A stretch of DNA of 64,000 nucleotides from Pseudoduganella danionis. GTDB taxonomy: Bacteria > Pseudomonadota > Gammaproteobacteria > Burkholderiales > Burkholderiaceae_D. The notes beneath the pieces were generated by a model, which worked only from the letters and a program-made list of their open reading frames with translations, was not told the origin of the DNA and did not search any database. The translations under genes were made by a program, and so were the position numbers. Below, in pieces: positions 53,194 to 62,165 of the stretch. The first letter of the stretch is position 1. Every line of letters begins with the position of its first letter. The stretch is from contig NZ_WNKW01000003.1 in NCBI RefSeq assembly GCF_009720775.1, positions 188,028 to 252,027 of the forward strand. The letters run 5' to 3'.

Positions 53194-54756
53194 ATGGCAG
53201 AGCAATACCTACTTTCTATCGACAATGGCACGCAGAGCGTGCGCGCCTTGCTGTTCGATCTGCAGGGCGAGCTGGTGGCGAAGGCGCAAGTGCATTTGCA
53301 GGCCTATTATTCGGAGCACCCGGGCTGGGCCGAGCATGACGCCGACGGCTACTGGCGCGCCGTAGGGCAGGCTTGCCAGCAGCTATGGCAGAACTGCAGT
53401 GTGCCACGTACTGCCATCAAGGGCGTGGCCGTGACTACTCAGCGCGGCACGGTGGTGAATGTGGACCGCGACGGCAAGGTGCTGCGGCCTGCCATTACGT
53501 GGCTGGACCAGCGCCGCGTGGGCCCGCAGCCGCCACTAAGCCTGCTGTGGCGCACGGCCTTCAAGCTCACCGGTCTGTCCGGCACCATCGAGTACTTTCG
53601 CCGTGAAGCGGAGATCAACTGGATCGCTCAGTACCAACCCGAGGTCTGGCAGCAGACCTATAAATACCTGCTGCTGTCGGGTTTCCTGAACCTCCGCCTG
53701 TGCGGCCGTCATGTCGATTCCATCGGTTCGCAAGTGGCTTATCTACCGTTCGACTACAAGGGGCACAAGTGGGCCGGTGCGCGCGACTGGAAATGGGAAG
53801 CGCTGAAAATCCGTCCCGACATGCTGCCGGAACTGGTAGCGCCGGGCACCATCATCGGTGCCATCACGGCCGATGCCGCCGCTTTTACCGGCATCCCCGA
53901 AGGTACGCCGCTGGTGGCGGCAGCGGCCGACAAGGCCTGCGAAGTGATAGGCGCCGGTGCGCTCGAACCGCACGTTGCCTGCCTCAGTTATGGCACCACG
54001 GCCACCATCAACACCACCAGCCGCAAATATGTGGAAGTGACGCCGCTGATTCCGCCGTATCCGGCCGCCATCCCCGGCGCCTACAGCACGGAAGTGCAGA
54101 TCTTCCGCGGCTACTGGATGGTGAACTGGTTCAAGGAGCAGTTCGGTCATCTGGAACAGTTGACCGGAGCCGAACAGGGACTGGCGCCGGAATTCATGTT
54201 CGACCAGTTAGTGAACGAAGTGCCGCCCGGTTCCATGGGCCTGATGCTGCAGCCTTACTGGAGCCCCGGCATCAAGACCCCGGGGCCGGAAGCCAAAGGC
54301 GCGATGATAGGTTTCGGCGATGTGCATACGCGTGCGCACATGTACCGCGCGATACTGGAAGGGCTGGCCTATGCTCTGCGCGAAGGCAAGGAGCGCATCG
54401 AGAAGCGCAGCGGCGTGCCCGTGACGGAGCTGCGCGTGGCGGGCGGCGGCTCGCAGAGCGATGCGGCGATGCAGCTGACGGCCGATATCTTCGGCCTGCC
54501 GGCAGCGCGTGCGCATATCTATGAAACATCGGGACTGGGGGCCGCGATCGCCATCGCGGCGGGGCTGGGGCTGCACAAGGACTTCGATACGGCCACGCGG
54601 GCCATGACGCGTCCCGGCCGCGTGTTCCAGCCGATTGCCGCCAACCGCCAGATCTACGACCGCCTGTACAAACGCGTCTACCTGCATATGTACCAGCGGC
54701 TGCAGCCCATGTATCAGCAGATCGCCGATATCACCGGCTACCCCGAACAGGTGTAA
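53194..54756 (+). CDS. FGGY-family carbohydrate kinase
   Basis: A 520-residue FGGY sugar/polyol kinase. The phosphate-1 motif is LSIDNGTQSVRALLFD, with HPGWAEHDADGYW and VAVTTQRGTVV (family Gln-Arg position). The second half has TPLVAAAADKACEVIGAG, LSYGTTATINTT and the FGGY-2 signature region VTELRVAGGGSQSDAAMQLTADIFG in pieces. It lacks the E. coli GlpK start DQGTTSSR, so it is a relative rather than GlpK proper. It would phosphorylate glycerol, an alkylglycerol or another polyol as the first step of the operon's pathway. It is the last gene of the set; a convergent GGDEF gene ends 3 bases away. Confidence 0.88.
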   Translation: MAEQYLLSIDNGTQSVRALLFDLQGELVAKAQVHLQAYYSEHPGWAEHDADGYWRAVGQACQQLWQNCSVPRTAIKGVAVTTQRGTVVNVDRDGKVLRPAITWLDQRRVGPQPPLSLLWRTAFKLTGLSGTIEYFRREAEINWIAQYQPEVWQQTYKYLLLSGFLNLRLCGRHVDSIGSQVAYLPFDYKGHKWAGARDWKWEALKIRPDMLPELVAPGTIIGAITADAAAFTGIPEGTPLVAAAADKACEVIGAGALEPHVACLSYGTTATINTTSRKYVEVTPLIPPYPAAIPGAYSTEVQIFRGYWMVNWFKEQFGHLEQLTGAEQGLAPEFMFDQLVNEVPPGSMGLMLQPYWSPGIKTPGPEAKGAMIGFGDVHTRAHMYRAILEGLAYALREGKERIEKRSGVPVTELRVAGGGSQSDAAMQLTADIFGLPAARAHIYETSGLGAAIAIAAGLGLHKDFDTATRAMTRPGRVFQPIAANRQIYDRLYKRVYLHMYQRLQPMYQQIADITGYPEQV

Positions 54757-54759
54757 GGC

Positions 54760-56127
54760 TTAACGCAGCACCAGCGCCTTGATGGCATCCATGGCGCTGC
54801 TGCTGCCGCACTGGGTGGCCTGCACCTGATTGCGGCCGTGCTCCTTGGCCACGTACATGGCGCGGTCGGCCGCCACGAACAGCGATTCTATGCTGTCCAG
54901 ATGGCGCGGATGGGTGGTGGCCACGCCTATGCTCACGGTCAGCCACGGCGAGGTAGCGGAGCGCGGGTGTGGAATCTGCAGGCCTTCGATGCGGGCGCGT
55001 ATGGCTTCGGCCAGCTGCAGCGCAGTGGCGCTATCCGTTTCCGCGAACAGCAGCACGAATTCCTCGCCACCATAGCGGGCTGCCAGATCGGTCTGGCGCA
55101 GCGCGTGCGCGGCAAGCGCCTGTGCCACCTGCTGCAAACAGGCGTCGCCGGCCGGATGGCCCAGCGTGTCGTTATACAGCTTGAAGTGATCCACATCGAG
55201 CACCACCAGCGAGAGCGGCAGGCCGCTGCGCATGGCGCGCTGCCATTCTTTTTCGATAAAGCTGTCGAAGTGGCGCCGGTTGGCGATCTTGGTCAGCGGG
55301 TCTATCATGGCCGCCCGCTGCAGCGCGTCTTCCGACTGCTTGTGATGGGTAATGTCGTGCAGCAGGCCGACAAACAGGGGCTGGCGCAGCACCATGGGCG
55401 TGAGCGTGAGGTCCATGCAGACCGAGCTGCCGTTGCGGTGGCGGATGATCACTTCGCGCGTGCCGTGGCTGTGGGTCGATTCCGGCTCGGCCGAATAGCG
55501 CTGGAAGTAGTCAAGGTATTCCTGTGCCACCATGGGGTTGAGCAGTTCCGAGATATTCCGCCCCGCCAGTTCCTGTTCCGTATAGCCCAGATAATTGACG
55601 CAGGCCGGATTGGCGAACTGGATGCGGCCATCGGCTTCGATGATCAAGAGACCTTCGGCCATGCTGTTGACGATGGCGCGCAGGCGCTCGGCCTGTTCTT
55701 CCTGGGTTTCGCTGCGGCTGCGGATCTGCAACTGGGTGCGCACGCGGGCGCACACTTCGGCCATGCGCAACGGTTTGCTGATGTAGTCCACTGCGCCGAT
55801 ATCGAAGCCGGCCACCACATCTTCCGTCTCCGTTTTGGCGCTCATGAAGATCACGGGGATGCGCTGGGTGGACGCATGGCTTTTGAGCTGGCGGCAGGTT
55901 TCCAGACCATCCATGCCGGGCATCAGTACATCGAGCAGGATCAGGTCGGGTTGGACGCGGCGGGCAATTTTGAGCGCACGTTCGCCGTTGTTGGCGACAA
56001 ATGTCTGATATCCCTGTTGCACCATCATGCTCCGCAAGGCGCTCAGATTCTCCGGCGCGTCGTCCACGATGAGGATCGCGGCGTCACGTCGGCTAGCGTG
56101 TTGCAGTGGGGTGACTGGGGTGAGCAA
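54760..56127 (-). CDS. Response regulator with PAS and GGDEF output
   Basis: About 455 residues. The receiver domain has AILIVDDAPENLSALRSMM, phosphoacceptor Asp in LILLDVLMPGMDG, IFMSAKTETED and VDYISKPLRMAEV. A coiled linker and PAS domain follow (RAIVNSMAEGLLIIEADGRIQFANPACVNYLGYTEQELAG in pieces), then GGDEF with ARYGGEEFVLLF and an I-site RQTD five residues before it, so it should make c-di-GMP and be product-inhibited. The start is uncertain. A TTG at 56127 has AGGAC five bases upstream, whereas the longest open frame begins at a TTG at 56196 with no ribosome site; no ATG precedes the receiver domain. No partner kinase is adjacent. Confidence 0.9.
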   Translation of the reverse strand: MLTPVTPLQHASRRDAAILIVDDAPENLSALRSMMVQQGYQTFVANNGERALKIARRVQPDLILLDVLMPGMDGLETCRQLKSHASTQRIPVIFMSAKTETEDVVAGFDIGAVDYISKPLRMAEVCARVRTQLQIRSRSETQEEQAERLRAIVNSMAEGLLIIEADGRIQFANPACVNYLGYTEQELAGRNISELLNPMVAQEYLDYFQRYSAEPESTHSHGTREVIIRHRNGSSVCMDLTLTPMVLRQPLFVGLLHDITHHKQSEDALQRAAMIDPLTKIANRRHFDSFIEKEWQRAMRSGLPLSLVVLDVDHFKLYNDTLGHPAGDACLQQVAQALAAHALRQTDLAARYGGEEFVLLFAETDSATALQLAEAIRARIEGLQIPHPRSATSPWLTVSIGVATTHPRHLDSIESLFVAADRAMYVAKEHGRNQVQATQCGSSSAMDAIKALVLR

Positions 56128-56264
56128 GGGCTGTCCTGCTAATGAATTTGGGATACGTGCAAAATCATAACGCCTAGCCCCGCGCTTATGGGACAAATAA
56201 TTAAGTTTTTTTGGGGAAATAAACTTCTGTCACTCTGAAGACGTTTTCAAGCTGTTGTTTTTTG

Positions 56265-56291
56265 AAAAAAAAGAGCGACCGGAGTCGCTCT
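56265..56291 (-). terminator. Intrinsic terminator after the aminotransferase
   Basis: On the minus strand AGAGCGAC-TCCG-GTCGCTCT forms a perfect 8-bp stem followed by eight T (56265-56272). It lies 28 bases after the aminotransferase stop and before the REC-PAS-GGDEF gene. Confidence 0.92.
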
Positions 56292-56319
56292 TTCATTTGC
56301 TGGCCGATGGCTGGCTGGA

Positions 56320-57513
56320 TTACAGCTTGGCGGCAATCAGTTTGCCGAGGATCTCGATACCGGCCCGGATACGCTCTGGCGGCACCGTCACGAAGGACAG
56401 GCGCAGGGTATTGGTTTCCGGTTCGTTGGCGTAGAACGGCGAACCCGGTACGAAGGCCACTTTCTGGGCGATGGCTTCGTCCAGCAGTTTCATCGCGTCG
56501 ATATGCTTAGGCAGGGTGACCCAGATGAACATGCCGCCTTCCGGCTTGGTCCACTGCACGGCGGACGGGAAGTGCTGCGCCATGGCGTCCAGCATGACCT
56601 GGCACTGATCGCCGTACAGGGTACGGATTTTTGGAATGTGCTGGTCGAGGAAGCCGTCCTTGATCACATCGTAGACCACCATCTGGGTCAGCTGCGAGGT
56701 GTGCAGGTCGGCGGCCTGTTTGGCCAGTTCCAGGCGGCGTACCAGCGGCAGCGGCGCTACCACGTAGCCCAGACGGATGCCAGGGGTCAGCACTTTGGAG
56801 AAGGAGCCCATGTAGATCACGCCATCCGGGTTCATGGCCACCATCTTCGGTGCCGGTGCGCCCTTGTAGCTCAGCGCGCCGTAAGGGTCATCCTCGATCA
56901 GCGGCAGGCCCAGACGGGCGCAGGTTTCGACCAGTTCTACGCGGCGTTCCACCGACAGCGAACGGCCGGTCGGATTCTGGAAGTTGGGCAGCGCGTACAG
57001 CAGGCGTGCGCCGGCGGCCACTTTATCCAGCCAGGCCGGTACCAGACCGTGTTCGTCGGTTTCCACCGATTTGAATTCAGGACGGTAGACCGAGAAGGCC
57101 TGCAGCGCGCCCAGATAGGATGGGGTTTCCACCAGCACGCGGCTGCCTTCGTCGATCAGCACCTTGCCCAGCAGGTCCAGCGCCTGTTGCGAGCCGGAGG
57201 TCATCAGCACCTGTTCCGGCACGATTTTCGCGCCATTGGCGGACAGCGAATCGGCGATCCACTGACGCAGCGGCAGGTAGCCGTCGGTCGGGCCGTATTG
57301 CAGCGCCACTTTGCCGTTTTCGCTGAGTACCTTGTCGAAGGCTGCTTTCATGGTGTCGACCGGGAAGGTCAGTGGCGAAGGCAGGCCTCCAGCGAAGGAA
57401 ATGATTTCCGGCTGCTGGGTGATCTTCAGGATTTCGCGGATGAAGGACGATTGCAGCTGGTCGGCGCGTTCCGAGAAGCGCCACTGGATCGGTGCAGGGT
57501 TTTCGATTTTCAT
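56320..57513 (-). CDS. PLP-dependent aminotransferase (2-aminoadipate/LysN-like)
   Basis: A 397-residue class I/II aminotransferase. The N-terminus IISFAGGLPSPLTFPVD and QYGPTDGYLPLRQWIAD are characteristic of the LysN/2-aminoadipate aminotransferase subgroup. The Asn/Asp contacts are in YALPNFQNPTGRSLS and LIEDDPYGALSY, the PLP Lys in YMGSFSKVLTPGIRLGYV and the substrate Arg in NTLRLSFV. No HTH domain is attached, unlike the divergent MocR regulator. The RidA gene lies about 100 bases upstream on the same strand and would deaminate reactive enamine by-products of PLP enzymes. The substrate is unproven. Confidence 0.92.
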   Translation of the reverse strand: MKIENPAPIQWRFSERADQLQSSFIREILKITQQPEIISFAGGLPSPLTFPVDTMKAAFDKVLSENGKVALQYGPTDGYLPLRQWIADSLSANGAKIVPEQVLMTSGSQQALDLLGKVLIDEGSRVLVETPSYLGALQAFSVYRPEFKSVETDEHGLVPAWLDKVAAGARLLYALPNFQNPTGRSLSVERRVELVETCARLGLPLIEDDPYGALSYKGAPAPKMVAMNPDGVIYMGSFSKVLTPGIRLGYVVAPLPLVRRLELAKQAADLHTSQLTQMVVYDVIKDGFLDQHIPKIRTLYGDQCQVMLDAMAQHFPSAVQWTKPEGGMFIWVTLPKHIDAMKLLDEAIAQKVAFVPGSPFYANEPETNTLRLSFVTVPPERIRAGIEILGKLIAAKL

Positions 57514-57615
57514 ACTTGTCTCACTAGAGTAAAACCGGCAGGGCCGGTGATGCCATCAGCGCGCTTGTGGCGTGCTTTCTTTAATAGGAACAGCCACGGG
57601 TAAGTGGCCGCCCGC

Positions 57616-58077
57616 TTACGCGACTTCCGCGATCAATTCGATTTCGACGCAGGCGCCCAGCGGGATTTGTGCAACGCCGAAGGCCGAACGGGCGTGTTTG
57701 CCGGCATCGCCGAACACTTCGCCCAGCAGCTCGGAGGCGCCGTTGGTGACCAGATGCTGTTCGGTGAAATCCGCCGTGGAGTTCACCAGACTCATAACTT
57801 TAACGATGCGCTTGACGCGGGTCAGGTCGCCGCCGACGGCAGCCTGCAGGGTGCCGATCAGGTCGATAGCGATGGCGCGCGCTGCAGCCTTGCCTTCGGC
57901 CGTATCGATGTTCTTGCCGAGCTGGCCTACCCACACGCTGCCGTCAGCGCGCTTGGCGATGTGACCGGACAGGAACACCAGATTGCCCGTTTGAGCATAC
58001 ATAACGTAGGCCGCAGCCGGGGTAGCAGGGGCAGCCAGGGTGATGTCGAGTGCTTTCAGTTTTTCGTAGACAGACAT
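57616..58077 (-). CDS. RidA-family enamine/imine deaminase (YjgF-like)
   Basis: A 153-residue protein of the YjgF/YER057c/UK114 family, of the subgroup seen in NLVFLSGHIAKRADGS and VGQLGKNIDTAEGKAAARAIA. It has a conserved tail region with VAQIPLGACVEIELIAEV, which keeps the Pro but lacks the RidA catalytic Arg in the usual R-x-A-V-x-V context, so it may be one of the Rid2-7 subfamilies. It is followed 102 bases later by the aminotransferase gene on the same strand and divergent from the MocR gene. Likely cytosolic quenching of reactive imines. Confidence 0.88.
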   Translation of the reverse strand: MSVYEKLKALDITLAAPATPAAAYVMYAQTGNLVFLSGHIAKRADGSVWVGQLGKNIDTAEGKAAARAIAIDLIGTLQAAVGGDLTRVKRIVKVMSLVNSTADFTEQHLVTNGASELLGEVFGDAGKHARSAFGVAQIPLGACVEIELIAEVA

Positions 58078-58381
58078 GTGAGTTCCAGATCAATTAAAGT
58101 GGGTGGGACAGATTCAAGACCGTTATTGTACGTGTTGTAGCAGGCGCTGCCCACAATTGAGGCAAAATCAAGATAGTCTACGGTTTTCCTGCGGTTTTAC
58201 CTGCATTTCTCGCCCCATGCCGCTACTGGTGGCGCTGCCAGTTGCAAAAAATGCCGGCTCCCGCTTTGCCGCGCTGCCTGTTTGCGCTGCACGGATGAAC
58301 TGCATGGACTTTATGCTACGTGACAAAACCAGTACAGTACAAGTACACTTGGAAAGTTAATTTCTGTACTGTGATGGCAAA
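58078..58381. other. Divergent regulatory region between RidA and the MocR gene
   Basis: This 304-base stretch contains no credible gene. Its 3' part carries GTAC-rich repeats close to the MocR start (see the next entry). The remainder is unremarkable apart from a tract of moderate A/T content at about 58155-58210 that could hold the promoter for ridA. Confidence 0.6.
58330..58371. promoter_or_regulatory. Candidate MocR operator
   Basis: CAGTACAG (58330-58337) and CTGTACTG (58364-58371) are exact inverted repeats. An additional GTACAAGTAC lies between them. MocR/GabR-type regulators bind repeated GTAC-centred sites next to their own genes. The second arm ends 10 bases before the MocR ATG, implying autoregulation and probably control of ridA and the aminotransferase. 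Confidence 0.6.
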
Positions 58382-60076
58382 ATGACCAATACACGAAGCC
58401 GCCGTTCACTGCTTGGTGACGCTGCGGCCAATGCGGCGGCTGCCGTAGCGGAAGCGCTGGCCGCTGCCGAAGCCCGTGCGGCGCAAGCGGCCAGTGCTCC
58501 CGCACACAAGCTGTCCGGCGCTGAAGCTGAAGCTGGCGCAGGGCGGGCGGCGATGGCGGCGGCCAGCCACACGGCGGCCGATACGGCCAGCGTGGCCGTG
58601 CCAGCCAGCGTGCTGCGCTCGCGCCGCGCGGCACCGGCCGGTGCTTTGCTGGGCTTGCTGTCGCGCGAGTCGGGCGAAACCCTGATCGACCAGATCGTGC
58701 GCTCTGTCGCGGCCCGTATCGATGACCGGCTGCTGCGCGGCGGCGCGCGCATGCCTTCGATCCGTGCCTTTGCTGCAGCCCATGGCGTGTCGCCGTTCAC
58801 GGTGGTGGCCAGCTACGACAGGCTGGTGGCGACCGGCTATCTGGAATCGCGTCGTGGCGCCGGTTTCTTCGTGCGCGAACGGGGCGGCATTGCCGGCCCG
58901 AGTATGACGTCGCGCGCGCCGCGCCATAGCAGCGGCTTCGAAGTCAAGCCTATCGATGTGGTCTGGCTAGTGCGTAATATGTTCCGCCAGATGCCGCATG
59001 CGCAGATGCCGGGCAGCGGCGTGCTGCCGTCCGACTGGCTCGATGGGGCAGCCATTTCGAATGCGCTCAAGGCAGTAAGCCGGCAGAATGCCGGTGTGCT
59101 GCTTAGCTATGGCGTGCCGCAAGGCTTTCTGCCGCTGCGCCAGCAGTTGCAGCACAAGCTGGCCGAGCTGGAAATTGCCGCCGCACCGGAACAGCTGGTG
59201 ACCACGGCCGGCGTGACGCAGGCGCTGGATCTGGTGGCGCGCGAATTCACCCAGCCCGGCGACACGATCTTTGTCGATGATCCCGCATGGTTCCTGATGT
59301 TTGGCTCGTTTGCGGCGCTGGGCGCCAAGGTGGTGGGTATTCCGCGCCTTGCCGATGGCCCGGACATTGCCAAACTGGCCGAACTGGCGGCGCTGCACAA
59401 GCCCAAGCTGTACATCATTAACTCGGTGCTGCACAACCCCAGCTCCACCTCGCTGTCGGCGGCCAAGGCGTTTCAGGTGCTGCGGCTGGCGGAAGAACAT
59501 GATTTCGTCATTGTGGAAGACGATATCTACTGCGATCTGCACCCGGGCAGCGCCGTGCAGCCGGCCACGCGGCTGGCGGCGCTGGACCAGCTGCAGCGCG
59601 TGATCTATCTGGGCGGTTTTTCCAAGACCATGGCGGCCAATCTGCGCGTGGGTTTTATTGCCGCTTCGCCCGAGCGGGCCGAAAGGCTGGCCGATCGCAA
59701 GATGCTGACCATGCTGACTACCAGCGATATCGGCGAGCGGGTGGTGTACAAGGTGCTGTCGGACGGCACCTTCCGCAAGCATACCGACCGCATGCGCGCC
59801 CGCCTCGACGGCCTGCGCGCCAAGACTATCCGCCAGATGGAGCGGGTGGGACTCAAGGTGGATGTGGCGGCGCCGGCCGGCATGTTCGTCTGGGTCGATG
59901 CGGGGCGCGATACCAATGTGCTGGCCGAACGGGCGATGGCGCAGAACCTCTTGCTGGCACCGGGCAGCCTGTTTTCGCCGGCTCAGTTGCCGTCTACCCG
60001 CATGCGCCTGAACGTGGCCGCCATGCAGGACCCGCAAGTGTGGCGCTTTCTCGAAAGCGAGCTGGCACGCTCTTGA
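58382..60076 (+). CDS. MocR-family regulator (GntR HTH fused to aminotransferase fold)
   Basis: A 564-residue transcription factor. Residues 1-95 are an unusual Ala-rich extension (AANAAAAVAEALAAAEARAAQAA). A GntR winged helix follows at about 97-165 (GETLIDQIVRSVAARIDDRLLRGG, ARMPSIRAFAAAHGVSPFTVVASYDRLVATGYLESRRGAGFFV in pieces). The rest is an aspartate-aminotransferase fold with HNPSSTSLS, VIVEDDIYCDLHPG and the PLP Lys in YLGGFSKTMAANLRVGF. These proteins sense a PLP adduct or amino acid. It is divergent from the ridA/aminotransferase pair. The ATG at 58382 has little ribosome-binding signal. Confidence 0.92.
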   Translation: MTNTRSRRSLLGDAAANAAAAVAEALAAAEARAAQAASAPAHKLSGAEAEAGAGRAAMAAASHTAADTASVAVPASVLRSRRAAPAGALLGLLSRESGETLIDQIVRSVAARIDDRLLRGGARMPSIRAFAAAHGVSPFTVVASYDRLVATGYLESRRGAGFFVRERGGIAGPSMTSRAPRHSSGFEVKPIDVVWLVRNMFRQMPHAQMPGSGVLPSDWLDGAAISNALKAVSRQNAGVLLSYGVPQGFLPLRQQLQHKLAELEIAAAPEQLVTTAGVTQALDLVAREFTQPGDTIFVDDPAWFLMFGSFAALGAKVVGIPRLADGPDIAKLAELAALHKPKLYIINSVLHNPSSTSLSAAKAFQVLRLAEEHDFVIVEDDIYCDLHPGSAVQPATRLAALDQLQRVIYLGGFSKTMAANLRVGFIAASPERAERLADRKMLTMLTTSDIGERVVYKVLSDGTFRKHTDRMRARLDGLRAKTIRQMERVGLKVDVAAPAGMFVWVDAGRDTNVLAERAMAQNLLLAPGSLFSPAQLPSTRMRLNVAAMQDPQVWRFLESELARS

Positions 60077-60099
60077 AAAGGCGCAGTGCATCCCCATTT
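60072..60099 (+). promoter_or_regulatory. Sigma-32 heat-shock promoter of htpG
   Basis: CTTGAAA (60072-60078), a 13-base spacer and CCCCATTT (60092-60099) match the RpoH consensus (CTTGAAA, 11-15 bases, CCCCATnT) almost perfectly. It overlaps the MocR stop codon and lies about 80 bases before the htpG ATG. Confidence 0.93.
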
Positions 60100-60177
60100 A
60101 GGGGCAACAGTGCATTAAACGCAATGCAATACACCCTAACAGAAGACTATTCACAAGACTATTAGAGGCTTACAAAA

Positions 60178-62097
60178 ATGGCAGATATCGAAAAGCAGAC
60201 CCTAGGTTTTCAGGCAGAAGTAAAGCAGCTGCTGCAGCTGATGATTCACTCGCTGTACTCGAACAAAGAGATTTTCCTGCGCGAGCTGATTTCCAACGCT
60301 TCCGACGCATCGGACAAGCTGCGCTTCGAAGCGATCAACAACGATGCGCTGTACGGCAATGACCACGAACTGAAAATCAAGGTCGCTTTTGACAAGGCGG
60401 CACGCACCATCACCATTTCCGATAACGGCATCGGCATGAGCCGTGACGAAGCGATCTCCCATCTGGGTACCATCGCCAAATCGGGCACCAAGGAATTCTT
60501 CGGCAAGCTGTCCGGCGACCAGCAGCAGGACGCGGCCCTGATCGGCCAGTTCGGCGTGGGCTTCTATTCGGGCTTCATCGTAGCCGACAAGATCACCGTC
60601 GAAACCCGCCGCGCCGGCGCGGCTGCCAGCGAAGGCGTGCGCTGGGAATCCGAAGGTCAGGGCGATTACTCGGTCGAACAGATCGAGAAGACGGGCCGCG
60701 GCACCGACATCATCCTGCACCTGCGCGAAGGCGAGGACGAGCTGCTGTCCTCGTGGAAGCTCAAATCCATCATCCGTAAATACTCCGACCACATCTCGCT
60801 GCCTATCGTGATGCAGAAAGAAGAGTGGGACGAAGAGAAGAAAGAAACCGTCCTCAAGGACGAACTGGAAACCGTCAATCAGGCCAGCGCGCTGTGGGCC
60901 CGCAACAAGTCCGACATCACGCCGGAACAGTACGACGAGTTCTATAAGCACGTCTCGCACGACTTCCAGGCCCCGCTGACCCATACCCACAACCGCGTGG
61001 AAGGCCGCAGCGAATACACCCAGTTGCTGTACATTCCGGCCAAGGCGCCGTTCGACCTGTGGGACCGCAACAAGCGCGGCGGCATCAAGCTGTACGTCAA
61101 ACGCGTGTTCATCATGGACGATGCCGAACAACTGATGCCAACCTATCTGCGCATGGTCAAAGGCGTGATCGACTCGGCCGACCTGCCGCTCAACGTGTCG
61201 CGTGAAATTCTGCAGGAATCGCGCGATGTGAAAGTGATCCGCGATGGCTCGACCAAGCGCGTGATCGGCATGCTGGAAGAACTGGCGAACGCCGACGAGC
61301 AGGAGAAGAAGGACAAGTACACCACCTTCTGGACCGAGTTCGGTCAGGTGCTGAAAGAAGGTATCGGCGAAGACGCCACCAACAAGGACCGTCTGGCCAA
61401 GCTGCTGCGTTTCGCGTCGACGGCCAACGACAGCGACGAACAGAATGTCTCGTTCGAGCAGTACCTCGCCCGCGCCAAGGAAGGCCAGGACAAGATCTAC
61501 TACGTCACGGCGGATAACTACGTGGCCGCGAAGAATAGCCCGCATCTGGAAATCTTCCGCAAGAAAGGCGTGGAAGTGCTGCTGCTGACCGACCGTGTGG
61601 ATGAATGGATGCTGTCCTTCCTGACCGAGTTCGAAGGCAAGGAACTGGTCTCCGTGGCCAAGGGTGGCCTCGATCTGGGCGCGCTCGAAGACGAAGCGGA
61701 GAAGAAGGAACACGAGGAAACGGAAAGCTCGTACAAGGAACTGGTCGGCAAGATGAAGGATGCCTTGAGCGACAAGGCCAAGGACGTGCGCGTGACCTTC
61801 CGTCTGACCGATTCGCCAGCCTGTCTGGTGGCGGACGAGCATGAACTGTCGGGCAACCTGCTGCGCATGCTGAAAGCAGCGGGCCAGAATGCGCCGGAGT
61901 CCAAGCCTATCCTGGAAATCAACCCTAACCACCCGCTGGTGACGCGTCTGAAGTATCAGGATGCCGGTACGGCCTTCAACGACTGGGCCAACATCCTGTT
62001 CGATCAGGCCCTGCTGGCTGAAGGCGGTTCGCTCAGCGATCCGGCTACCTTCGTCAAGCGCCTCAATGAAATGCTGCTGAACGGCGCTGCCAAGTAA
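60178..62097 (+). CDS. htpG: Molecular chaperone HtpG (bacterial Hsp90)
   Basis: A 639-residue Hsp90. The GHKL ATPase N-domain has the catalytic Glu and [11 protein letters not shown] in [16 protein letters not shown], the lid [26 protein letters not shown] in pieces, and [11 protein letters not shown]. The middle domain has [15 protein letters not shown] and [15 protein letters not shown], with the conserved Arg. The C-terminal dimerisation domain ends normally, without the eukaryotic MEEVD. The ATG follows AGAGG. Expression is expected from the sigma-32 promoter upstream. It assists folding and repair of client proteins under heat stress. Confidence 0.98.
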   Translation: MADIEKQTLGFQAEVKQLLQLMIHSLYSNKEIFLRELISNASDASDKLRFEAINNDALYGNDHELKIKVAFDKAARTITISDNGIGMSRDEAISHLGTIAKSGTKEFFGKLSGDQQQDAALIGQFGVGFYSGFIVADKITVETRRAGAAASEGVRWESEGQGDYSVEQIEKTGRGTDIILHLREGEDELLSSWKLKSIIRKYSDHISLPIVMQKEEWDEEKKETVLKDELETVNQASALWARNKSDITPEQYDEFYKHVSHDFQAPLTHTHNRVEGRSEYTQLLYIPAKAPFDLWDRNKRGGIKLYVKRVFIMDDAEQLMPTYLRMVKGVIDSADLPLNVSREILQESRDVKVIRDGSTKRVIGMLEELANADEQEKKDKYTTFWTEFGQVLKEGIGEDATNKDRLAKLLRFASTANDSDEQNVSFEQYLARAKEGQDKIYYVTADNYVAAKNSPHLEIFRKKGVEVLLLTDRVDEWMLSFLTEFEGKELVSVAKGGLDLGALEDEAEKKEHEETESSYKELVGKMKDALSDKAKDVRVTFRLTDSPACLVADEHELSGNLLRMLKAAGQNAPESKPILEINPNHPLVTRLKYQDAGTAFNDWANILFDQALLAEGGSLSDPATFVKRLNEMLLNGAAK

Positions 62098-62116
62098 CAG
62101 CATGCATTGCTTCCTG

Positions 62117-62158
62117 CCGGAGTGTGTTATGTTTGCGCATCTGCAAGCATACCTCCGG
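62117..62158 (+). promoter_or_regulatory. Leader hairpin touching the CocE-gene ribosome site
   Basis: CCGGAG (62117-62122) pairs with CTCCGG (62153-62158) and TATGTTTGC (62128-62136) with GCAAGCATA (62143-62151), one G-U pair, loop GCATCT. The outer arm overlaps the start of the GGGGG ribosome site at 62157-62161. It could be a terminator for htpG (no U-run) or a ribosome-site-masking structure. Confidence 0.35.
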
Positions 62159-62165
62159 GGGAACC

